DNA from: Actinostola sp. cb2023
Lineage: Eukaryota; Cnidaria; Anthozoa; Actiniaria; Actinostolidae
Length of the DNA stretch: 64,000 bases
NCBI GenBank assembly: GCA_033675265.1
Contig: JAUJYZ010000744.1
Span: 291,282 to 355,281 of the forward strand
Reading direction: 5' to 3'
Positions 37,488-53,030 of the stretch are shown here, piece after piece. Both the position numbers and the translations under genes were made by a program. The first letter of the stretch is position 1, and each line of letters starts with the position of its first letter. Below the pieces are notes generated by a model, which worked only from the letters and a program-made list of their open reading frames with translations, searched no databases and was not told where the DNA came from.

Positions 37488-40400
37488 ACAGAAAACCTTT
37501 GTCGTAGTACATCAGAGTGTGATGACATGGAGGTGTCACTGTCTCCATTTAGAGATGCTTTGCTGGAAATAGACATCAAGATAATAAATAATAATAATAA
37601 TAATATTAATGATAATGATATTAATGATAAGATGCATAATGTAGAACATTCAAACCTCTCTCACTGAACACTTCTCCACTAGCGAAGCAACAACAAATGG
37701 AAAAACGTTTGATCTTTGTGCTCATGCTTGTGCTTATGCTTGTGTTAGGCCCACTTCCACAGTTACATAACACTTGTGCTTGCACTTGTAGTATGCATCA
37801 CTAGTGAAACACATCAACTACATGTATACAGCTTTGGTTAACTAACCTGAAAGTGATCCTTGGGTGTAGAGGAAGGTATAAACCTGGTCCCATGTCAATA
37901 GAGCATCCTGTTGTACTAATTAGCACAGGCTCCCCCAGTTTAGTTAGTATAGCCAGTGAACCACAACATGTGATTACAACCAGTAACAGACTATTGCTAG
38001 TCCAGGACATGTCTGATATCCACCACAATCTAAGATAATACAGATAAGATGTAACCAACCAGCTAACCAACAACCTACTCACAGTTGACTCACTCAGACT
38101 ATCAGTCAGAAAACTACTGGCTGCTCTGCCCACACTGGGCTGACAAAACAAATCTTTAATTCTTCATCATCATCACCTCTACCACCACCGCTATACATGT
38201 ATGTACTTCCACCACTACTACTGATACCACCTTTATCAACACCACCAACATCACCACTTCCACCACCATGACCACAACCTCCACCACCACCATGACCTCC
38301 ACCACCATCAAACACCACCACCATGATCTCCACCATGACCACCACCTCCACCATGACCTCTACCACAACCATCAACACCACCACCACCACCATGACCACC
38401 ACCTCCACCATGACCTCTACCACAACCATCAAACACCACCACCACCACCATGACCACCACCTCCCATGACCTCTACCACAACCATCAACACCACCACCAC
38501 CACCATGATCTCCACCTCCACCACCACCATCACCACCATGATCTCCACCACCACCATTACCTCCACCACCACCATCAACACCACCACCACCACCATGATC
38601 TCCACCACCACCATGACCTCCACCACCACCATCAACACCACCACCACCATGATCTCCACCACCACCATGACCTCCACCACCACCATCAAAGGCTCACACA
38701 CGGCAATCATAGAAACCAGTATTTTCATTGTTAGTGTTTATATGTATGCACTGATGATTTTTTACCGTGTATAAATAAACGTATGTCTATGTCTGTCTAT
38801 GTCTATCAACACCGCCACCATGACCACAACCTCCACCACCACCATCAACACCACCACCACAACCTCCACCACCACCATCAACACCACCACCACCATGACC
38901 ACCACCTCCACCACCACCATCAACACCACCACCATTACCTCCACAATGACCACCACCACCATCAACACCGCCACCACAACCATGACCACAACCATCAACA
39001 CCACCACCATGACCTCCACCACCACCATGACCTCCACCACCACCATGACCTCCACCATGACCTCCACCATGACCTCCACCACCACCAACACTACCACCAC
39101 CACCATGACCACAATCTCCACCACCACCATCAACACCACCATGACCACCATGACCACCACCTCCACCACCATCAACACCACCATGACCACAACCTCCACC
39201 ACCATGACCTCCACCACCACCATCAACACCACCACCACGAACACAAACTCCATCAACACCACCACCACCACGACCTCCATCACCATCACCACCACCACCA
39301 TGACCTCCACCACCACCATCATCACCACCACCACGAACACAAACTCCATCAACACCACCACCACCACGACCTCCATCACCATCACCACCACCACCACCAT
39401 GACCTCCACCACCACCATCAACATCACCACCATGACCACAACCTCCACCACCATCATCAACACCACCACGACCTCCACCACCACCACCATGACCACATCC
39501 TCCACCACCACCATCGAAACCACCATGACCTCCACCACCACCACCACCACCACCACCACAACCTCCACCACCACCACCACCACCACCACCATGCACCACC
39601 ACCATCATCCTGATAATCACCTCCACCATTGTCATCACCATGCATGCACACATTTACCATCCCCAGTACCACCCCCACTGTCATCATTTAACAACCATAA
39701 TCATCATTATTACTAGCTGCACCTCACCTTCCACTGGCTGGCACATTGAGCGCATTTGCAGCACCACACCCTTGTAAGTCAGTTACTATGGCAACTGAGG
39801 AGCTGGTTGTAGAATAGAACATCATTCTGGAGTCTGTCGCATTTTTCTGGTTCATAGCAACTGCTAAGACTTGTCCATCATGAGAAAAACATCCAATATA
39901 GGCCTTACTCGATTTAATGACTCGTGTTGCTGGAGTAAGATCATATAAGGGATGGACAAAAGTGTACCACTTGGTAGTAAATGACAGTGAATTATCTACA
40001 GAAGATAAAAAACAAGCATGCAGTACACTGCATATCATATAAGGGATGGACAAAAGTGTACCACTTGGCAGTAAATGACAGTGAATTATCTACAGAAGAT
40101 AAAAAACAAGCATGCAGTACACTGCATATCATGATAAGGGATGGACAAAAGTGTACCACTTGGCAGTAAATGACAGTGAATTTATCTACAGAAGATAAAA
40201 ACAAGCATGCAGTACACTGCATATCATATAAGGGATGGACAAAAGTGTACCACTTGGCAGTAAATGACAGTGAATTATCTACAGAAGATAAAAAAACAGC
40301 ATATAATGCATTCCAATAATTCATCTGGGGTTGCATGACATGATGAAGAAAATATTTAACATGCGCGCACATGCTCTGTACAGTTATAGAGCATGCAGGG

Positions 40401-40678
40401 ACTGATCAGAACAAGAGAGAAGTGATAGGAGAAGCATGACTCATAGTGGAGTGCTTCTCAATGCTTCTCAAGTATGATGCGCTGAGTTTGTGAAATCAAT
40501 TTTACAAAGAAAGCATGTTCTACCGAGTCGCGCAACAAGCCACCAAACACTGTTTTAATCACACTACAATGTCTACATTTACAGTAGTTTCAAATAGGCT
40601 ATTACATGTATCAGTTAGGTATTTAGGTGGTTTGGATGAACCCCCCAGATCCACCACAGATCCATGATGATGGTGGTG

Positions 40679-40710
<32 letters not shown>

Positions 40711-40966
40711 GGTGATGATGATGATGGTGATGATGATTCATCTGATGATGGTGATGATAGTGATTGATTATAAAAGCAATAGCAATAGTGATTACAGCTT
40801 CAACCTACCATGATCATAACTGGAGTTTTAAACCTACAGTAGCAATGAATTGTGGCCACTGAAGCCGTAGTGTGGTAATGTGTACTTTGTCCTGTTTGTT
40901 GAACACCCAAGAAACCAGAGCACATGAACCATGGACCTGTCACCCAATATTGTTGTATATAATAGC

Positions 40967-41022
<56 letters not shown>

Positions 41023-41319
41023 TAATAATAATAATAATAATGATGATGAAGAAGATGATGATGATAATAATGATGATGATGATGATGAAGAAGATGATGA
41101 TGATAATAATGATGATGATGATGATAATAATAATAATAGTAATAATAATAATATAAAGAATAATAATAATAATAAAAACAAATAATCATAATAATAATGA
41201 TTGAAGATAGATGATGATGATAATAATAATGATGATGATAATGATAATAATAATAATAATAATAATAATAATATAAATAATAATAATAATAAAAAACAAA
41301 TAATAATAATAATAATATG

Positions 41320-41368
<49 letters not shown>

Positions 41369-41441
41369 TGATGAAGAAGATGATGATGATAATAATGATG
41401 ATGATGATGATAATAATAATAATAGTAATAATAATAATATA

Positions 41442-41477
<36 letters not shown>

Positions 41478-41931
41478 TAATAATAATAATGATGATGAAG
41501 AAGATGATGATGATAATAATGATGATGATGATGATAATAATAATAATAGTAATAATAATAATAAATAATAATAATAATAATAAAAACAAATAATAACAAA
41601 TAATAATGATGATAATAAGATGATGATGATAATAATAATGATGATGATGATGATAATAATAATAATAGTAATAATAATAATATAAATAATAATAATAATA
41701 ACAAATAATAATAATAATAATAATAATGGAAACTTTATTTCATATATTTTTTTACACAAACAAAATCTCACTACATGTAGGTAATAATTAACTACTTGAA
41801 CTCGAAAATATGATTAACAAAAAGAAAATGGTAACATGATTTGATATAATAATAATTTAAAACTTCATTAATTCGGGATTGCCAGTCCTTATTTCTACAA
41901 CAGAAAATATAATATAATATAATAATAAATG

Positions 41932-42029
<98 letters not shown>

Positions 42030-45000
42030 TACAGTTAGTAATGTAGCTCGTAAGGTTTCGTCAAGAGGAAAAGGACTCGGAAAAAATACCAAGCCCAGAC
42101 AAAACCCTACGAACGTACATTACTAACTATTACCAAGCTACAAATAATTACAGTTCTCAGAAAGCATTTGCAATGTTACTACTAAATATAGCCTGCTATT
42201 CAGAATCAATTTTTTTATGCTTGAAAATCTCACCAACAAATATGGCGAGATTTTCGAGCGTAAAAAAAATTGAGTCTGAAAAGCAGGCTATGTTACTATG
42301 TGTACAAGTGACAGAATTGGAAGCCACCAACTAAAGGGTATAAAAACTTACTTGATCTTCATAAAATATACCATCAACTGCACTTTCTTTGTCTTGATCA
42401 GAAGGTAGTAGATAGTCACCACTCTGTATTTGTACCCAATTACCTGTAAAGGGCTCTCCTACATACACAATGTACACATCAACGGTACAAACAATGAGTT
42501 TTCATCAAACTGCAAAGCACAATTTGAAATTGAATCATAAGGCAAAGCACTTACCATATTTACTTGTTTAAGTGCAGCAGCGCCTATTAAAGTTATGGGA
42601 TTTTCGGGGGGGGGGGGGGGGGGGGGTGCTTTTCAGGGGGGGGGGACACTTAAACAAGTAAAATATGGTATTAATGTTTTTACACATGCATGTATCTACT
42701 TGATAGAATGTAAAACATAGCGTACTGTACCTGGAACTAGTGGTGTGCATTCACTTTCCCAAAGGAATATTTGATGAAATCCAGATAATAAGATAATCTT
42801 TTCCCCACAGTTTGATATGAATAGACAAACTTTCTTGTTTTCTAAAAAAGCAAATTACACATGTATGCAAAGAGACAATAAATAACAATTTATTAGAGGA
42901 TGACAAAGAATTGGTAATTCCCATACAGTACAGTTGCAAATGTTTTAAAACCTGATATTTAAAAAAGTTTGAAAAAGTTAAAGAAAATCACAAATTTGTA
43001 GGTAAGAGATGTCTGTGACATTGCGATCATGCGCACTGAAGGCCACACATTGGAAAGATCTCTTATTTGTGAGTTTGATAAACTGTACAATGCACAAACA
43101 ACTCACTTGATCCAAGGACATTTCTGATCTTATCTAGTACAGGAGTGGTATGTAAGGAATCATTATCTCTCTCCCAAACGAACACTTTACCAGACTTGAG
43201 AACACCAGCAAGATATTGACCTACGTGTAGGGAAATCAATCAAGATTTATCAACAAATAACACTGATATTTACATGCCTCAATATTTGATGTGTGAGCAA
43301 TAACTTAATAGTTATTATGATTCAAATTACAGAAAATACTGTTCAAAATGAAAATGAACACCAACAGTACTGGCTGTCTCACAATATATTCTATTAGTCA
43401 CCCATGCTAGCTAGTGTTAGGACTATAGAATGGTCAAATGCAAGACTCACAGAGACGCCGAAACACTTGTTTAAAATCCGAGCCCGAGATTTCACTATTT
43501 TGTTTGAAATGTGAAAATTTGAAATTTCGAGCCGCGTATTGATTTTTATGAAATCCGGAAACCGGGACTCTTTCCTGGAATGCCGAGATTTCGAGACTCG
43601 CTCAGATTTTGCCGAGACCCGGTATTTTTTCAGAGACCATTCTATAGTCCTAGTGTTGTGGCACTGATTTATAAATCCCCTCTATGTCTAAGGCAGACAA
43701 CTCACTTAATAGACAGACTTGGTTCTTAGTACAGTCATTTGCAAAAATTCTGGCCGCTACGAAATATCAATATATTGGATGCATTATGGGTAATTAAATA
43801 ATCGAAAATTCCACTTAAAGCGGGTTAACGCCAGGAAAGTTGGTATAAATATTTAGTATAATGTTTATTTTAGTCTTACGTTTGTTGTTTGTACATTGTG
43901 CTTCATTTAATAAGTTAGGAAACTCAAAATAGTATTATTTAATTACCCATAATGCACCCAATATATTGATATATTGATATTTCGTGGCGGCCAGAATTTT
44001 TGCAAATGACTGTATGTGCTCTGGCTTAAAGTGATTAATGTACATTGTACATACATTTGTACATGCCAGACCTGCCAACTCTCCAGTTTAGCCGGGAGTC
44101 TCCAGATTTTGGACCTCAACTCCCGGTCTCCCGGTTTGAAGACAAAATCTCCCGGCTAATCACGTCACGATTTACGGTGAAGTTGCATAGTACAACGTAA
44201 CGATCTTTTTCAATATTAGAATATGTGAATGCTCGTTTATCAAGCGATACAAATCCTTACCTTCTCCTTTTATTTTGGTTCGGAAATTTTTAGGGTTGTC
44301 CGCCATTTTGCTTTTGGTACATGTATTTGTTTTTTAAAGCATGCTATTTTAGCCTATTTTTCCAGTCTCAAGATTTGAGGACTCGGGGGTTGGCAGGTAT
44401 GCATGCAGTCATTTAACTAATTTTAAGTTTTCTAAATAAAGTTTTGATTTATTGCTTGATAGATACCATTGGATGAAGCCGAGAGAGCTTGAACATCAAT
44501 AAGAAAAGGCTGGACAGAAGGGATTTTTCTTTGTGTTTTACCAGATGGCAAATAAAGCTGACTGACACGGCTCTTGTCCAGTAAATACAGTCCACCTTGA
44601 TGCTAGTTATAATAATAATAATAACTTTATTTCAGTGTCAATGTATTTAGCTTTACAGGCTAATTGAAGAGACAAAATTTTAGCGAGTGAATTGTGCGCA
44701 ATACTGATGCCAGTTACGCCATCGAGCGCGCGCTGGGTTTTGTTTTCTACAGAATTGTTGTGGTCTTTTCGAAAAATAGCGTCATCAAACCGTGCTCCGT
44801 TCTCTGATAAAGCATAGTGTTCGGCCAATCAGAGTGCGCAGATTGACTTGACTATATAATAATGTATTGTATCACACAAATCTCCTTCATCAATTGGTGA
44901 TCGATTATCAATATCAATCGATCAATTGATATCGATTGGTATGGGAGGTTTTATGGAATCTTTTTCTGACGTCAAAATCTGTCGCGAGTGGCCGTCAAAC

Positions 45001-45930
45001 CGTTATTTTACTTGCTCAAAACTTCAATTTTAGATCGGTGAAGTCTAAATATCTGTCAAATATTAGTTACTTATAAACAAACACACAAATGTCATCTAGT
45101 TGCTTGAAGAGAAACTAACAGACTTTGAAAGTTAGGCTCGAACATTTTGTAGATCTTGACGGCCACTACGTCACACGTAAAACCTCCCATTGACTAATTG
45201 AGTGATATCGATTGGTATTGACTAATTGAGTGATATCGATTGGTATTGACTAATTGAGTGATATTGATTGGTATTGACTAAATTGAGTGATATCGATTGG
45301 TATTGACTAATTAAGTGATATCGATTGGTATTGACTAATTGAGTGATATCGATTGGTATTGACTAATTGGGTGATATCGATTGTTATCGATTATTGATTT
45401 TCATCGATTGGAAACCCCAGGTGGCCTATAAGGCCAAAGTTAGCCAGTCAAACATGAGTTCTTCCCAGGTTCTTACACCACGGTCAGGTCTTCGTGTAGC
45501 TGGATAGATACCCCCTGTAATTTTTTATTATTATTTTATTTCCCTATGTCTTGCAGTGATGGGTATCTTCCTTTGCAGGACCCCCCCCCCCCTAATGTAG
45601 ATGTAGATGTTAATGTAGCTGCACAAAAGTTCTGGCTATTGTTCTATTGATGTATTATTTTTAGGCCAGGACTTTTGACTTTTGTGCAGCTACCTATGAC
45701 CTTGCCTACACCTGACATCATTCGAGCGAATGCCTTCGCGTTCAATATAACTGCCATGATATTGATACGACTATTGATATATAAGTCCATAGATTAGATA
45801 CTATTAGTTTTACTTATAATAAACGCAAAGACAAAAACAACAACAGTACCTTTCCAAGCCAAGTGATCTTCGGCCAGGGTTTTTTCCTCTTTATCGACGT
45901 TGAGGTCAAAACGGTTAAGTTTAAATTCAT
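37488..45930 (-). CDS. CPLANE1: CPLANE1 N-terminal part, mirror copy in the right arm
   Basis: Exons, in gene order: 45930-45850, 44602-44467, 43220-43107, 42841-42731, 42458-42352, 40936-40834, 39995-39728, 38029-37847, 37562-37488. Every exon has the length of its left-arm partner except exon 5, which is 107 bases here against 109 and reads in frame as EPFTGNWVQIQSGDY. This copy therefore supplies the correct exon 5. The extra acceptor copies before exon 7 (to about 40290) are present, but here their frame is broken by added A/T bases. It starts, artificially, at the palindrome centre. It is best treated as the same gene sequenced again. Confidence 0.92.
38190..39610. repeat. ACC-rich minisatellite, mirror of the GGT array
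   Basis: This is the complement of 35285-36725 with scattered indels, such as atcaaacacc for atcaacacc, and a missing part near 38295-38320. Confidence 0.93.
39990..40300 (-). repeat. Mirror copy of the 93-bp acceptor array
   Basis: Four copies of the exon 7 acceptor segment occur. Runs of A in gataaaaaacaagc vary from 5 to 7, and one copy has gaatttatc, so the open frame seen on the left is lost here. Confidence 0.85.
40665..42030. repeat. GAT and AAT triplet tracts, mirror of CPLANE1 introns 5-6
   Basis: The GAT block (40665-40750) and the AAT/GAT blocks (40968-41730, 41930-42028) repeat the left-arm tracts. The longest block differs in detail, for example with an added tgattgaagatagatg piece near 41199. 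Confidence 0.93.
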
Positions 45931-46157
45931 TCTTTAGGTTACTTTATGCTTAGATTTACAAAATATAATATCTGGAGCATTATTCAATGAAGAATACAAC
46001 ATATTTTCTTCGCAAACGTTCAGCTTTGAAATTTTCCAGTAAAAAATGTTTACAGTCCGCCATTTTGTGAATGATTTGTTACCAGACTCACTCGGACTGT
46101 GTCACCACAGGTAACCCGACAATCGAAGGGAAAGAAGAAGAAACCGAAAGGTCCAGA

Positions 46158-46201
<44 letters not shown>

Positions 46202-48283
46202 GGGGAAGAAGAAATACTCGACTCCTACGAGGCTCGAACACTTGCCCTTTGGCTCCTTGGTTTTGGTCATGCCTCCCCCCCCCACCCGTTTCAAAGGAAA
46301 GACGAAAAAGAAGACTTTGAAAAAATAAAAAAATAAACGAAAGAAATGGGACGATTCCCCCGAGATATACACAACATTCTCTTTGTTTTTATCTAACGAT
46401 AAAATTAGGTGAACAGTTCTCCTTAAAATACATTCAATTTCATGAAGGTTGATTCAGTATCTCAAGAAAAAAAAGCAAAGCAAAGTAACAAAAAGGAAAG
46501 AAGGAACAAAGAGAGAGAGAGAGAAAGAAAAAACTGAAAAAGTCGACACCATCACTACTACTAACTGACTCGTCTGCTCGCTCGGCAAATTAATTAAATT
46601 AAACGAGTAAATAACGTACCTTCAGAAGAATGAAAAAAAAAAAAAAGTCTCGCATAGAAAAAAAGTCATGTTCCCTAGAGACCACCGTAGACCACTGTAG
46701 ATAACAGCCCCGGATAACAGCTTCACACTTTTGCAGAATTTGACCATCCAACCATCCAAGCATCCACCGTCCAAGCATCCACCGTCCAACCATCCACCGT
46801 CCAACCATCCACCGTCCAAGCATCCACCGTCCAAGCATCCACCGTCCAAGCATCCACCGTCCAAGCATCCACCGTCCAACCATCCACCGTCCAACCATCC
46901 ACCGTCCAACCATCCACCGTCTAATCATCCACCGTCCAAACATCCACCGTCCAACCATCAATCCAACTGTAGTCCATACGTTAGTTAGCCTGATTTTCAG
47001 ACGGCTCAATGTCATACATCTGAAAATCAGGTTTATGTTTCTGATCCACACATTTATTTAGTTAGTGTCAACGTAGCCATCTATCACTGAACTCATCTAT
47101 CAACCCATCTAAGTAGGCACGTATATCACATCAGGTTATCAGTCAAATCGAATTAGCGATAGTTTATTAGGCTCTTTTCTTGAGTTCTTAACATTCCGAT
47201 AGATGTTTCAGTATTTTGTGATTTGAGCTTCGCATTTGCGAGTTATAAAGGTTTGAAATCGTGATATGCTAATTCGGTGACGTCAAAGGAGGCATTTGCT
47301 GTAAATTATTTATATTTTTCAAGTAGCATTCTTTTCTGAAATAGAAAAAAATTTAACATCATTTATATAAGTTGTAGAAAACTTTTTTCCAGATTAAAAA
47401 ATGTCAATGATTTGCACAAGGGCGCTTTTGTATAATAAAGTAAGTGGTCTTTGACGTCACCGAATTAGCATATCACGATTTCAAACCTTTATAACTCGCA
47501 AATGCGAAGCTCAAATCACAAAACACTGAAACATCCCACTATTCACTTCATATGTAATCGATTTTCAAATTAAAAAAATAAGCTTCATAAGCACTTTAAC
47601 TAAAGTCAAAAGATGAAAGCGGATTTTCAAATGGTCGTGTAGAACTGATATAATACAACTCTGTCAGTCTTTATTTACCGCAGTTCACTTAACTGTGCTC
47701 TGGGTTGTCAATTGTAATAAATAACTCAGAATGATATATGATGGAGTTCTGTCCCGGCATTCAAGCCCGCATCCCAGTACTAAACTGGTCAGCAGTCCAT
47801 CGCAAAAGTGATTCTGAATTATAATAGAATAACGTTTTGTTTTGACAGTTATTCTATTAGAATACAAAGGAGTGAGAGCTCGTATCTAGAGGGTGTCTTT
47901 ATAATGAAAAGTGTTTCTGCAACGATGCCAAAAGAAAAAAAAACAATGAAGACAAAGCTCTCCAAATGAGACCATTGAATAGACGCATGGACTTGTACAT
48001 AGCCCACCAGTTGCGAAACAATCCATCAATGAAGTAAAACAAATGTTTATCAGATAGAAAACCGATCGCCTGTCATGTTGTATTAGAACTATATCCTGAT
48101 TGCCAATACATCATTTAGGTCGGCATTAATTCATTACTACTTGTCCCATTATCTTCAGTGCATTTTCCTCCAATTAGATCTCTTTAATGTCCTTGGGCAA
48201 TAGATGGCGAAGATAGTTTAAATTAACTGATAAAAACCACAAACAAACAACGTATAAAACCCCGCTGAATTTTTCCTTTTAGT
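45931..48283. other. Mirror of the protein B to CPLANE1 intergenic region
   Basis: It contains the poly-G run (46164-46200), the 15-bp tandem repeat (46741-46955), the small hairpin (about 46990-47036) and the MITE (about 47217-47525). No gene is seen beyond these copies. Confidence 0.8.
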
Positions 48284-48883
48284 TTACAATTCTGTGGAAC
48301 ATAATGTCGTAGTTAGAGTTCCATTGATAACTTGTGTTTCATCGCGTGCAAATTCAGCAAGCGATAGTGATAGAGTCTTTCTTGATTTAGGCCACTTTGA
48401 TTCCGGCCAAACAGGCAAAGTGGGAAGCGTGTTTCTTCTTAGCTCTCTTATCCTCTTCCCTGCAAGATTAGGTAACGTGGTAAAATATGAATTTTCTGTA
48501 ACACTTCTGCCTCCTTCAATCTCTATGAAATTGGTAGCAGATTCACTTGAACAGCTACTTGATGTACTGATGCATCTTGGAGTAGTGTTGGTGATCGAGA
48601 TCACGCTAGACTCTGTGTATACATGGCATAGACGATTTAGAGATGGTGTTTGAGTCATGTTGACATTTTCTTGCTCATCGGCTTTCATACTTTTAATTGC
48701 AGAGGTTTCCATAGGATACTTGTATGTGTAGTCCCGATATAGATGCTTATCTTAATAACTTGATCCCTTTTGACTTTCAGTAAATGGAAATAATGGATTG
48801 TCGGAGCGGTTTGACAAAGTGTCTTCGCTTGAAAACGTTTCCAAACCTGCACAAACGACGAAAGAAAAATCCCTGGAATGCAT
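48284..48883 (-). CDS. Protein B, mirror copy
   Basis: The 142-residue ORF (48712-48284) is the same as the left copy and ends TTTLCSTEL. The possible first exon is 48883-48847 and the second would start at 48750. The predicted intron has one T fewer after the donor (gcag/gtttgg against gttttgg), which changes the competing ORF at 48777-48977 but not this model. It supports the left-arm annotation only as a repeat reading of the same locus. Confidence 0.58.
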
Positions 48884-49427
48884 CCTGCTTATCGCATCCA
48901 AAGTATGCCTTTCTGAATGGCTCAGCACCCTGGCTCGTCCTAGTAGTGCAGAATAGCAGCTGCAGTGCTCTTTTCAATCTTAAACGTCCTGTGAAATCCT
49001 CGTCAAATCGCCGTCAAACTAAGGACTAATGATGCTGGACTTTTTTAAAACTCAAGAATGAGACGCGACATCTTGATGCATCCCGTATGTGGACGTGGAC
49101 GACTCAGACTAATTGGAACCGATCTTCTAAAAAAAGCTTGAATGCCGTGACATCAGTTGAGTGACGGAAAAAATCTACAAGGCAATGTTGGACATACAAC
49201 TAGCTGTGAGGTCGAATATTGATTATTTCAGTGTGTGCTTGCAGTGCTTGCAAGATGAATATCGTCAAATAACAAGAGTACACAGTGCTATTGTGATTTG
49301 CAATTTTACTACCAAAAGTTATTATTCGGAACTCGAGTAAAATCCAGCAAGATCGTGACGAACAATGAACAAAGATGTACAGAAATTCATCAAATAAAAC
49401 GAACTTAAGTTTGGCATTCTATTAACA

Positions 49428-52400
49428 ATGCGGTCGACTCGCAGAGCGGAGTTCCGTCCCCTGCAGTCTCTTTCAACATCCAAGAATAGCTTATATTCTT
49501 CGTCGAACAAAACAACAGACTATGATCTCAGAGGAGGTATCATGCAAGCGTGGACTAAAAATAGTTGCTTCGTAAAATCTTACTATGACGTAATTGGAAC
49601 AACAATGATGGATGTGTTGTTGGCCAATAATGTTGGGAGCAACAATGATGGAGTATGGATGTGTCGTTGGTCAATTATGTTGGGAGCAACAATGTTGCAT
49701 GTGTTGTTGGTCAATAATGTTGGGAGCAACAATAATGGATGTGTTGTTGGCCAATAATGTTGGGAGCAACAATGATGGAGTATGGATGTGTCGTTGGTCA
49801 ATTATGTTGGGAGCAACAATGTTGCATGTGTTGTTGGTCAATAATGTTGGGAGCAACAATGATGGAGTATGGATGTGTCGTTGGTCAATTATGTTGGGAG
49901 CAACAATGTTGCATGTGTTGTTGGCCAATAATGTTGGGAGCAACAATGTTGCATGTGTTGTTGGTCAATAATGTTGGGAGCAACAATAATGGATGTGTTG
50001 TTGGCCAATAATGTTGGGAGCAACAATGTTGCATGTGTTGTTGGTCAATAACGTTGGAAGCAACAATGATGGATGTGTTGTTGGCCAATAATGTTGGGAG
50101 CAACAATGTTGCATGTGTTGTTGGTCAATAATGTTGGAAGCAACAATGATGGATGTGTCGTTGGCCAATAATGTTGGGAGCAACAATGTTGCATGTGTTG
50201 TTGGTCAATAATGTTGGGAGCAACAATAATGGATGTGTTGTTGGCCAATAATGTTGGAAGCAACAATGATGGATGTGTTGTTGGTCAATAATGTTGGGAG
50301 CAACAATGATGGATGTGTTGTTGGCCAATAATGTTGGGAGCAACAATGTTGCATGTGTTTGTTTGGTCAATAACGTTGGAAGCAACAATGATGGATGTGT
50401 TGTTGGCCAATAATGTTGGGAGCAACAATGTTGCATGTGTTGTTGGTCAATAATGTTGGAAGCAACAATGATGGATGTGTCGTTGGCCAATAATGTTGGG
50501 AGCAACAATGTTGCATGTGTTGTTGGTCAATAATGTTGGGAGCAACAATAATGGATGTGTTGTTGGCCAATAATGTTGGAAGCAACAATGATGGATGTGT
50601 TGTTGGTCAATAATGTTGGGAGCAACAATGATGGATGTGTTGTTGTCCAATAATGTTGGGAGCAACAATGATGGATGTGTTGTTGGCCAATAATGTTGGG
50701 AGCAACAATGATGTGTTGTTGGCCAATAATGTTGGGAGCAACAATGATGGATGTGTTGTTGGCCAATAATGTTGGGAGCAACAATGATGGATGTGTTGTT
50801 GGCCAATAATGTTGGGAGCAACAATGATATGGATGTGTTGTTGGTCAATAATGTTGGGAGCAACAATGATGGATGTGTTGTTGGCCAATAATGTTGGAAG
50901 CAATAATGATGGATGTGTTGTTGGCCAATAATGTTGGAAGCAACAATGATGGATGTGTTGTTGGCCAATAATGTTGGAAGCAACAATGATGGATGTGTTG
51001 TTGGCCAATAATGTTGGGAGCCACAATGATGGATGTGTTGTTGGCCAATAATGTTTGGAGCCACAATGATATGCATGATGTGTTGTTGGCCAATAATGTT
51101 GGAAGCAACAATGATGGATGTGTTGTTGGCCAATAATGTTGGAAGCAACAATGATGGATGTGTTGTTGGCCAATAATGTTGGGAGCAACAATGATGGATG
51201 TGTTGTTGGCCAATAATGTTGGGAGCAACAATGATGTGTTGTTGGCCAATAATGTTGGAAGCAACAATGATGTGTTGTTGGCCAATAATGTTGGAAGCAA
51301 CAATGATGGATGTGTTGTTGGCCAATAATGTTGGGAGCCACAATGATGGATGTGTTGTTGGCCAATAATGTTTGGGGCAACAATGATGGATGTGTTGTTG
51401 GCCAATAATGTTGGGAGCAACAATGATGGATGTGTTGTTGGCCAATAATGTTGGGAGTCACAATGATGGATGTGTTGTTCCGGCCCCAATAATGTTGGGA
51501 GCAACAATGATGTGTTGTTGGCCAATAATGTTGGAAGCAACAATGATGGATGTGTTGTTGGTCAATAATGTTGGGAGCCACAATGATGGATGTGTTGTGT
51601 TCCGGCCCCAATAATGTTGGGAGCAACAATGATGTGTTGTTGGCCAATAATGTTGGGAGCAACAATGATGGATGTGTTGTTGGCCAATAATGTTGGGAGC
51701 AACAATGATGGTCGATGTGTTTTCCTTTTCCTTTGTTTTCCTTAGCGTATATATACTTGAATCACCGGTACGTACTCTTCATATTTTTATTATTTCTACC
51801 ATGTACATATATATTATTATTATTATTTCTAAAGAAGGCTGAATTGCCGAAACGTTAATATATTATTTGGAACAGTCAGAGGTTGCCTGCGTCTCTTTTT
51901 CTACTTTATATTTAATATCTCCAAGTACAAGATAAATTATTAATGATGACAATTATAAAGAACTATTTACAAATACACAATAAGCTACTATGTGTGTAAA
52001 TTTAGATATTGATATTTTTAGAATATTGAGCAATAAATTGTTTAAAGAGGGCTTGCAGATGACGTCATAGCCACGTCAAAGAACCGCGGTTAGGTAGAAA
52101 CGTCATTTGTAATACAACTGAATTGAACTAAGTGCTTTTTGTTTGTTTTATTGTTGTCTTGTTTTAGGCTTGACCACGTGGACATTAATGATGCTGTAGT
52201 CCGTCGGTTGTACATGCACTGAGATCCCACATACTCGTACACTATAAAGCATTCAGGAAAATCTAGTTGGAGTTAATAACTCGGTTTAAAAGTGAATTCT
52301 TCGCGTTGAAGGTCCGTTCATGGTTAATAAGAGCGGCCGATATGCATCAGCGGCTTAATTGAATTTGCACAATAGTTTATAAGAGATATGATTATGTTGT

Positions 52401-53030
52401 TTTAATTGGGAAGCGTACTCGAAGTCAGTTGTGCTTGTAGGGGGTGACTTCTAATACTGTCTGCTGACCTCCATGATCTATCATAATATGCCATCTTCTT
52501 AGCAAACCATTTTATTCAGTAGTCTTGATCAAATTACTGGTTATCAAATACTCCAGTGTAGTTTACTAAGACAACAAAGGATCAAGTGGGTTCAACATGG
52601 AGGCACTCAGCCATTTGTATACGATGATATGCAGGTAGCGCAAGCGAACAAGCCTTGTGAGGAGTTTTTACCTGGAATAATGCGTCCTCCGGTTAGCGAC
52701 AAACCTTTGCTCAAAGACTCTTTTGCTGAAGAAATGAAGAAGGTCCAAATTGGAGAACTCAAGCTGTCTAATCTACACCAGGAAAGTGTTTGTGACGTTG
52801 TTGAGACTATTCCACGAAAAGTGATTTCACAATCACGACCAAAACTTCAACGACAGAAGAGCAGTTCGTTAACGGAGTTGAACAAAACTAGCAATCTATT
52901 AAGAGCCGAAGAGGATTCACAAAACCTTCGACGATACAATTCGTTTAACTTTTCTACTTATTGCAGCGAAACTCATGTCGATGGCATGGACGGATTGTTG
53001 ACAACATCTTTGTGTTCTACGGAACTTTAA
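49428..53030 (+). CDS. Protein A, mirror copy
   Basis: Exon 1 is 49428-49589 and exon 2 is 52503-53030, with the same lengths, donor (GAC/gtaatt) and acceptor (cttcttag) as on the left. The exon 2 ORF is unchanged and ends TTSLCSTEL. The intron again holds the 40-bp array. Preservation of both exons while the array differs fits one locus read twice. Confidence 0.58.
49600..51715. repeat. 40-bp minisatellite, mirror copy
   Basis: Same unit on the other strand (atggatgtgttgttggccaa). It lacks the scrambled patch of 23765-23880, having ordinary repeat units with gagccacaatgat there. Confidence 0.95.
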